NCBI RefSeq assembly: GCF_033568475.1
Contig: NC_133122.1
Location: 20,095,206 to 20,159,205 of the forward strand
DNA from: Henckelia pumila
Taxonomy: Eukaryota > Streptophyta > Magnoliopsida > Lamiales > Gesneriaceae
Reading direction: 5' to 3'
DNA: 64,000 bases
In this document: piece by piece, positions 56,998-64,000 of the stretch
Layout of the letters: each line of letters starts with the position of its first letter
Numbering within the stretch: the first letter of the stretch is position 1
Position numbers and translations under genes: made by a program
The notes under the pieces: generated by a model
Told to the model about the DNA's origin: nothing
What the model saw: the letters and a program-made list of their open reading frames with translations, nothing else
Databases searched by the model: none

Positions 56998-58331
56998 GAA
57001 GAAAATTTTGTAGTAGTGCAAAAATTATCAATCTAAAAGTATAAATTATAACAATAAAATTTGACATGATAAAAAAACTAGTATATATATATATATAATT
57101 ATAATGTATTAAAAAATAAAAATAAAACAAAACAAAACAAAAAGTCTAAAGTGTAAAAAAAAAGAATTAAAATATATTTTTAAAAAACGAAAAGAAAATG
57201 GTGCTGTGGTGTCGTTTTGACACCACAGCATCCCCAAATGAACAAGATTCAATAGATTTATTGGTTTGAGGAAAACGAAACCAAATTTTTTTTTTTAAAA
57301 AAAAAACTAAAGTTACTATATGGAATTTTAAACAAATTAAAATCCAACACAAGACAATTTAAATGACTAAAATTGAAAGTGAATGTGTACATATTTAATT
57401 ATCATAAAAACTCTCGAGAAATCATTTTGACGGATTAATTTTGTGATATGAGTTTCTTAATCGACCAACTTATGGAAAATATTATCTTTTTATATATATG
57501 AATTTTATCCGGCCATCTCAAATTCTCAATGATGAATATCCATATTTCACAATAAACCTATCATTTAATTATTAATTTACTCTGTTCAAGCCCATTATAT
57601 TATTGCCGTTAATAATTATAACATAAACATTTGATACCATATTTAATATCTTCTACTTGCATTATTTTATTTATAATAAAGTGAAGTACTCTGTACTCAC
57701 AGTCACATTCATAAGATGGTATGCTATGATCACACATTTCTCTAACGACTAAGAGTTGGTTGATTTTATAATGGTTAATATATACGATAACAGATACGAA
57801 GTAGTTGTTCAATAGATCAATTTCTTATACCGACTCGGACCCATATATAACGTGATCACACAACTCGACTTGCGCCACGTGTCTTTTAAACTATAATACA
57901 TTTCAGAAACAAATAAGCACAACATACAAGTACTAGTAGTACTGAAATCACAAACCTGTGGAGGTAATTACTGGCTGGATATTTGCATGTCTGGAGAGTG
58001 CTTCCATGCATTCCTCTTTGCTCATGTTGAACGTCATGCACTTCTCTATCAAGTGTTGTACCTGTTCATGAATTATATTATCTCCACAATTTAAACCATT
58101 GATTATTTGCAATAAACATACAATATTGTTATAAGTACTACGAAAATTCAGTATAATTATTAATTAATTAATTCGTTATGAAATTATTTACACCTCAAGA
58201 ATCCATCGACTAGAGATTAGTTTTTAATCCGTATTCGATCGATCTCTTTCGAATATGCAAAGAACTAATCAAGAAAAGAAAGATAGTTAGTTTACCTTGT
58301 GGATGTATTGAGCAGAAGAGTCTGATGCCAT
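55682..58331 (-). CDS. TIGR01589 family protein (RPGE/PEL-like), copy R, three exons
   Basis: Minus-strand exons are 58331-58296, 58061-57956 and 55830-55682, all with GT-AG introns. The joined frame is 96 codons plus stop with no lesion. It encodes MASDSSAQYIHK, then NMSKEECMEALSRHANIQP, then VWKELEKENKEFFEAYTKKR and an acidic, Ser-rich tail. It differs from copy L at a modest number of residues, most of them in the last third; the central block is conserved, suggesting both are maintained. The predicted role is the same: a small plant-specific regulator, possibly restraining GLK-type factors. Exon structure and splice phases (0, then 1) are identical in both copies, which supports the model. 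Confidence 0.87.
56298..57234. mobile_element. Terminal-inverted-repeat element in intron 2 of copy R
   Basis: The left end GGTGTCAAAACGACACC (56308-56324) and the right end GGTGTCGTTTTGACACC (57208-57224) are inverted within about 40-bp ends that also share CCATTTTC. The interior is A/T-rich and non-coding, with a long TA array (56937-56992). No target duplication was established. Confidence 0.6.
56937..56992. repeat. TA microsatellite
   Basis: About 28 TA units, the longest in the window. Confidence 0.9.
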
Positions 58332-58480
58332 GTGAATATATGAAATGGAATTATGGGTGTTCTTGAAAACTATTGTGAAAGAAAGAAATTAGAGGGTTGG
58401 TGGGTAGGTAGATGGAGAATCGGATTCGGAAATTTGGGAAATTAATGATTTGGTACTTGCTGATATTTAAAATATTATAG

Positions 58481-59760
58481 CTCCAAAAGCTTGCATTAAT
58501 GGAACCACAGACGTTGAAAACGTTGGGATGTGAAAACAAACAAGGAAACCACGATGTTGACGTTATATATATTATTAACACAAAAACTCTCTCGTTGCTT
58601 CTTGTATAAAATATTGACATGGGTTTGATCCGTCTCACGGATATATGCATACAATAAAAATGTCAAATGAGATGTGCGTTGTTTATATATGATCGGATTT
58701 GAACTTAAAATCTTGTCTCAAACTCATAACTTTGATGTTATATTATCAAGTATTAACTAAAATTGAAACATGAAATGAAATTTTTTTTCACTAAAATATA
58801 TATGGATTCAGAAGTATGGGGAAGCGCATTAATTGAGAATACTATACTTTAACAAAAAGTTAATTGGGTGGAGATCAGGTGATGTCATGAAAACGGTGGG
58901 GTTCAGTAGACCCACGTGGGAGGCGATAGCTGATTGGTTGAGAGGAGATTAGGGTAGATTTTAGTACTAAGCACCCCCAGCCTCTCTTTAGTCTTTACTT
59001 AATAATATATATATGTACTGTACAGTCGACCACTTCACGTGGTTAGTGGGCCCAGGGGCCCATTTGAGAAGCCCAATTGAAAACCCTGTATTTCAGGCTT
59101 TTTTTTAAGGAGGTCCAAATCAGAAGGTGGATTATACATGCAAGTTTTTGTTAAAATCCAAAGGTTTCCGCACAGTGGAATTGCCGTGACGCCTTTGCTC
59201 AAGTCACTTCTGTAGCCTAAATTTGAAGGGATGAAATCTTCGATCAATACTATGCACTAAATGTTGTTTTCGATGTCTTCAATATGAACGACGTAGTAAC
59301 AACGACTACAAAAGTGTCTTCATAAACCTTGTACTCTTCAACCGGAATTCTTCAATGAATACTGTACGAGTTGTCATCACAAGTCTCTTGAACTTGTGCG
59401 TGGAAATCTCTTTATATAGATTGAAATCCAAGTCTTGTTGATTTTCATGAATATAGTCCTACAAAAATAAGGAAACAATTATAAGTAGAGATAAAACTCT
59501 ATTTTAATATATCAAATCATATCTTGACATTATCACATAAGAATATATCAATATAATTCTTTATCAAGATATATTTGATCATGACAAATATCTATCCTAT
59601 AGATTTCGAATTATTCATAGAATATTTAACATATCTATTAATTTTGTCTAGAAAAAAAACCAAATAATATGCAATATAATTAAGGTCGAGAATTTCAAGG
59701 AATTAAAATTCATTTCAGAATCGATGTCGGGTTTTTAAAGCTAAATTTTATGCAATTTGT
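58481..59760. other. Intergenic spacer upstream of copy R
   Basis: It includes CCCACGTGGG (58911-58920, a G-box-type palindrome). No gene is recognised. Confidence 0.45.
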
Positions 59761-59789
59761 TTAGAAATTCTACTTTCACAGTTTCTTTA

Positions 59790-60260
59790 ACACGTCACTT
59801 GATTACGTTCTCTTTCCCTATCACTATTGATATTCTTTTTCTTTCTTTCTCTCATCCTTCCGTTTTTTGGTTGGACTAAAAAAATGAAATATCCAGGCTC
59901 CGTTTATAAAAAACCCAATTGGTACTATTTCTGCATCTCCCTGACCAAATCCATAAGTCGTCCCTGCTCGACAGGTGGGTCTTGCAGTCAAGCTCCCTTC
60001 TGCCTTTGCACTCGAGGGCCAATCTCCGTCCGGCCCGAGGTATGAAATTACGTCGATACTTCCACATATTATGGGTAACGTAGGAGACATCTCTATTTTT
60101 CCCCCGGGGAATGTTTAGAATTCCCACTGCTTAGCTTATTGGGTGTTCTTTTAATGGTTTCAGTACCTGCGGGATTATTAACAGTACCCTTTCACGCTCT
60201 TCATATTTTTAGGAAAGGAAACTACAAAGAAAACTTCAAGAGAATACTTGCACCTTTTTT
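59790..60260. other. Possible organellar (mitochondrial-like) DNA insertion
   Basis: This stretch has balanced composition and a texture unlike its AT-rich surroundings (CTCGAGGGCCAATCTCCGTC, TTTTTCCCCCGGGGAATG). It reminds me of plant mitochondrial spacer DNA. Open frames on both strands (59824-60090 minus, 59827-60045 plus) are not recognised genes. A further similar stretch lies near 60975-61060. The origin needs a database comparison. Confidence 0.3.
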
Positions 60261-61260
60261 ATATTATGTTTCTGTTAAAAATAGGCCGATAGAACAAGAA
60301 TGGTAAGAAGTGAAAACTAGAGCTTTAAATGAAATGAAACTTTGACGAAACATAGAATCTTTCATGGCCCATTACCAAAAGACAGTCCCTTTTTTCTGTT
60401 GGTTTAATATAATAATAAAATTAATAATGATAATGATGATGATGAATTTGAAATTTATTTTTGTTCGACATATATAATTTTTATATTATATATATGAGAT
60501 ATAACTGTCAAATAAAATAAATAATTAAGGAAATATGATACAAAAATCACATTTTAAATGTAAGAGTCCAGTTATTCATTTTGACATAGAACTAGTCGAA
60601 AATCATTAGATTTTTAAATTTCACGTACCAACTAAAATATGTGTGATATGTTGTTTGGTAGTATATCGGTGTCTTGAGTTTGAAACAGAATAGTATTGGC
60701 AAAGTCGCGGCAAGAATTGAATTCTTTTTTTGCAAGACCAAATTGTATGTGGTTTGTGTGGCAATCATTTCTAAGATAACACAACAAGTATCTTGATATC
60801 AAATATATATGAACGTAGACAGAGGGATTATTATAGATCATTAACTGGGATGTAAAAGTTTATTGAAATCTCTACGGTGAGTAGATGATTTGAAGACGGG
60901 AATCTATGATAATTGGAGATCTTCACTCAAGATAAAAGCAATCGACACCAGGTAACCTTGCATTTATTTTGATAGGGCCGGGAATAAAGTGTCTTGCTTC
61001 ATAGCTAAGCGGGAAAGGGATTGACTTGCTAAAACCGCTTACGCCTTTTCGCCCTGACTATACTAAAAAAAAAAAATAGAAAATTCCGGTTGGTGATTAT
61101 TTAACCGTTTTTTTTTTGTGGAAATTCTCACCTGAATGCATTGTTTCTTTTCTCATATTTACGGGGGTTTCCTTAACTGGTTACTTTTGTGGTTTTTGAT
61201 CGATGGCTTTGAAACGAGCCTGAGAAATATCAATCTTTTCTAGGTTTTAATTAATTTTGT
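60261..61260. other. Spacer
   Basis: AT-rich, with a short GAT repeat near 60427-60443 and an organellar-looking patch near 60975-61060. No gene. Confidence 0.4.
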
Positions 61261-61269
61261 CTTCAATAT

Positions 61270-61610
61270 ATAGCAGTTTCTTTCGGTTTCCAAGTGATCG
61301 GGGACTTTATTCACAAGTCTTTCATCGGCAATTGGTTCTCCAAGGGTGAATGCCTCAGTAACGTTAACCAACTCTCGAAGACGTTATCATTCATACGAAG
61401 GTTTTCAAACTTTGAATTCAGTAACCTCATGTTTGTTCTCTTGACACTTTCAAACCCTTCACAATGCTCTTGTAGGGTATCTCATGCATTCTTGGCAACA
61501 ACACAGTCAGCAATAAGGCCAAACATCCTCATGTCCACGCTGGAAAATATGGCGTTGATGACTTTAGTGTTAAAGCTCGAAATTTGTGGGTAGTTCAAGA
61601 GAACTTTCCA
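61270..61610 (-). pseudogene. Decayed Ty1/copia Gag fragment (UBN2-type)
   Basis: The minus-strand translation resembles a copia Gag: KVINAIFSSVDMRMFGLI, then a TGA, DTLQEHCEGFESVKRTNM, KFENLRMND, and in another frame FTLGEPIADERLVNKV. These correspond to the usual order of this family (AIFxxVD, AWDxLxxxHEG, KFExLxM, ALGExIxDExLVxKxL). At least one nonsense codon and one frameshift are present. No LTRs or pol were found nearby. Confidence 0.6.
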
Positions 61611-61835
61611 TCGTTGTCATCAGGAGGGGAGGGTGGTCCTTTTATTCAGAGAGAAACAAATTCGAAAAATAAAATTTTCCTTGTTGAGTGGAGCATTTCC
61701 TCCTATTGTAAGCGCAAGTCAATTTCTAATAATAATAAAAAATAAAAAAAAACTATTCGATGTTTCTTTAAAGTTTTGCAATTGACCCTGCATTAGCTTG
61801 TTTTTTGAACCTTTTTTTTGGGTAGAATAGCATCG
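61611..61835. other. Spacer
   Basis: No feature recognised. Confidence 0.4.
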
Positions 61836-61989
61836 AATGCTCTCATGTTGAATAGGCTCAGCCTCATTGACATGTCTCCGGGGTAATTTATTGATATATT
61901 GATATATTCATACACTATCATATGATATTTCATGTACTAGATTTCTTAATCTTTATAATTTTATGATTGGCATTGTGCAAGCTCTAGAT

Positions 61990-62460
61990 TACCAAAATGA
62001 AAGCTTATGTGAGTGATCCGGAAGACCTAAAGGAGGATCCATTATATCAAGAGACATGGGATGACATGATTATCAAAGCAAGTGTTGGTTATTCTTTGTT
62101 AGAATTTGTATTTCTAACTACCTTTTATTTCATTACGGATGAAATTTTTTAAAAGATCTATGACCATATGAAAAGTACGTTCTGACTTTGTTTGTTTAAA
62201 TCACTGTCTTCCTCTCGTCACTTTATGTAATAAGAGTAAATGTTCTCTTAAGTAGCCATAATTTTAAACCATGGATTTAATATGAGTGAAGCTTCATGAC
62301 GAACTACAAGCCGCTTATAATCTTTTGTTTATGACCCACAGTTTATTGCAGAATCCTTGGATGTGATTCAGGATGTTGATTGGGTGATCTCTCTAAGAAA
62401 TTCATTCTCAAATCAATACGAACTTTATTCATCGATGATGAACTTTCTGCTCTGCTTTCA
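61990..62460 (+). pseudogene. Exon-like fragments of a HEAT-repeat (SGR6/MROH-like) gene, decayed
   Basis: Two stretches read like exons. 61997-62077 encodes [20 protein letters not shown] followed by WDDMIIK. About 62341-62430 encodes [20 protein letters not shown] and then NQYELYS. Between them, AAA|GCAAGT and CCCACAG|TTTATT would be a GC-AG intron joining the two in frame. These match my memory of plant SHOOT GRAVITROPISM 6-type MROH HEAT-repeat proteins, but I cannot confirm it. Downstream the frame shifts (DDELSALL, then HRY), so this is probably a relic. Confidence 0.35.
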
Positions 62461-62524
62461 CCGCTATGTGAAATGTTTTGAAACTCACTTTTACTAGTGA
62501 ATCAAATTCTAACCATACATTGGT

Positions 62525-62718
62525 CACGTTTGGATTTGGTAGACATTTTAAAAAAAAGCACTTTTTTAAGCTATAATTTTTTGCTTTTGAAAAAGCTCTA
62601 ATTTTGACTTAAAAAAAGTGCTTATTTAAGCACTTTTATGGTCAACCAAACACTTTATTAAATAAAAAGCACTTAAAAAAGTGCTTTTTTGGCCTGGCTT
62701 TTGAAACCAAGCGGGGCC
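62525..62718. mobile_element. MITE-like element with AAAAGCACTTTTT hairpins
   Basis: GGTCACGTTTGGATTTGG at the left mirrors TTTTGAAACCAAGCGGGGCC at the right. Internal AAAAAGTGCTT and AAGCACTTTT motifs fold back. No target duplication was established. Confidence 0.55.
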
Positions 62719-62967
62719 ATTGTATTAAAAATATGGTCGGGCCACAATTTTATTTAAAAAAACATAAAATGCCGTGTGAAATAAAAATTTAAATTTTAAA
62801 ATTGTTGAGTATGGTTTGAGTGGGGAAAAAACTATATAGGCTAATAAGGCTAATTCGAGAGGTCAGTCTGCTGAAGATTTCAAAAACAAACAAAGAAATA
62901 AAAACTCGAGATTGAAGATATGTTGAAGAAGAAGAATGTATGTTGTTATACTTTGTTATAAAAAAAA

Positions 62968-63280
62968 GGGAAAATTGCTTTTTTGGTCCTATATATTTGT
63001 TATTTTGCGATTTTGGTCCTCTATATTTTTATATTTCAGTTTTAGTCCGCTATCTTTATTTTTTTGGCAATTTTAGTCATTTTTCCGATGTGGCGCTGAT
63101 GTGACACCAATGCAGTGCTGATGTGAAGCTGACGTGTACAGTGTCACGTAAGTATTTTCGAATAAAAAGGACTGAAAGTGTCAAAAATCAAAACATACAG
63201 GATTAAAACTAAAATATGAAAACATAGAGAACTAAAATCGCAAAGTGACAAACATACAGGACCAAAATTACAGTTTTCTC
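62968..63280. mobile_element. Mutator-like MITE, family A, copy 3
   Basis: Inverted halves and core are shared with 11575 and 14175. A 9-bp direct repeat, TAAAAAAAA, flanks it (62959-62967 and 63281-63289), although its low complexity makes it weaker evidence. Confidence 0.78.
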
Positions 63281-63289
63281 TAAAAAAAA

Positions 63290-63598
63290 TTAAAGATACA
63301 ATTAATGTCTAAACCTTTAATTTTTATTTTTTATATATATAATTTCAACCTAATTATTTAACTTTGTAATTAACTATACTAACTCGATTAATACATCAAT
63401 TACCTTCTACTGGATGTTTTGCTTCTATGCTGAACAAAACGGAATGAAATTCCTTAAAATTTCTTGATCGAAATATAAGTATCATGTGAAGTAAAAATCT
63501 AATCAATTATCATGAATAGTAAAAGTAAAATTGTCTTAGACTTGTTCCATCAACAGAAGTACACAGTGAACAATCTTGAATCCATCTTCCATATCAAC
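63290..63598. other. AT-rich spacer
   Basis: A short frame begins at 63512 but runs into the SINE, so I call no gene. Confidence 0.45.
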
Positions 63599-63616
63599 AG
63601 TAATGTTCTATATATC

Positions 63617-63874
63617 ACCCACAGGGTCATAGGCGAGTTGGTAAGGCCTGAGGTGACATGGGAAAAGATTTTCCAGCGTTGCGGGTTCGATCCTCGTGTG
63701 GAGTATATTCCCAGCTGAAATATTGTAGGGTATGCTCTGGGGGTTGACCATGTTGCTCTCTCCTACAGGTCTCTGTCGCTCGTGCACATCCTTCAATTTA
63801 ACCTTCACATAACCAATGGGCCTCTAACTCATGTGAAATGGGGTCCCCTTTGGGGTCAACCCTTTTTTTCAAGA
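63617..63874 (+). mobile_element. tRNA-derived SINE with 18-bp target duplication
   Basis: Box A-like AGGCGAGTTGGTAAGGCC (63631-63648) and box B GGGTTCGATCC (63682-63692) are present, and the 3' end is T-rich. The flanking AGTAATGTTC(T/C)ATATATC lies at 63599-63616 and 63875-63892, with one mismatch. Confidence 0.85.
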
Positions 63875-63892
63875 AGTAATGTTCCATATATC

Positions 63893-64000
63893 GTCATTCA
63901 TCAACAATAGTTTGACGCCGAAAAAACTTACCAGAACCAACCACAAGTCTCTGTACCCAATTGTTGTCCTCGTGTTTGGTGTTGATCACATGATCATTGT
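63893..64000. other. Window end, no feature
   Basis: Nothing recognised; sequence continues beyond the window. Confidence 0.4.

Larger units (their letters stand above)
54720..58480 (-). repeat. Segmental duplication, copy R
   Basis: Counterpart of 36900-39450. Intron 1 is shorter (234 nt) and intron 2 longer (2,125 nt, carrying a transposable element). Confidence 0.8.

Noticed and set aside
59824..60127. Protein-coding genes in the organellar-like patch
   Set aside because: Overlapping open frames on both strands with no family I recognise; more likely transferred non-coding DNA.
61294..61593. A 99-codon plus-strand ORF
   Set aside because: It is the antisense shadow of a decayed copia Gag on the minus strand.

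Overview
This 64 kb window is nuclear DNA of a flowering plant, most likely a dicot. It is AT-rich and intron-bearing, with intact plant-type LTR retrotransposons (copia, and a gypsy chromovirus), a Cassandra-type TRIM, an endogenous pararetrovirus, tRNA-derived SINEs, many MITEs, and two plant-specific gene families. Several dispersed repeats look like ones common in asterids, but I would not assign an order from this sequence alone.

Layout. 1-7.8 kb: an endogenous pararetrovirus (Caulimoviridae-like). It runs from the middle of reverse transcriptase through RNase H, a transactivator-like region, the intergenic promoter and tRNA-Met primer site, then movement protein, a coiled-coil ORF and the coat protein. 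Its pol is interrupted by a Cassandra element with 5S-rRNA-like LTRs and a 5-bp target duplication. 8-12.3 kb: AT-rich spacer with repeat debris. 12.4-36 kb: a dispersed cluster of five IDA-like (INFLORESCENCE DEFICIENT IN ABSCISSION-like) peptide precursor genes. Three are intact (27.7, 33.7 and 35.8 kb) and two are broken (12.4 and 29.9 kb). The 12.4 and 27.7 kb copies lie in a larger duplicated block. The second block was later opened by a 6.45 kb Ty1/copia element (20842-27293, TSD AATGT).

37.4-58.3 kb: two paralogous three-exon genes on the minus strand encode small proteins of the plant-specific TIGR01589 family (RPGE/PEL-like). Between them lies a complete, young 10.25 kb Ty3/gypsy chromovirus (39655-49907, TSD ATTTA). 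It appears to carry a 198-nt intron that separates Gag from Pol. The same interval holds a 737-bp tandem duplication that includes a SINE, and a 1.3 kb Mutator-like foldback element with about 600-bp inverted arms. 58.4-64 kb: spacer, a possible organellar DNA insertion, a decayed copia gag, decayed exons resembling a HEAT-repeat (SGR6/MROH-like) gene, MITEs and a SINE with an 18-bp target duplication.

The host genes that look functional are the three intact secreted-peptide precursors and the two TIGR01589 genes. Everything else is repeat-derived or has no recognised function. All calls rest on reading the sequence; no database search was run.
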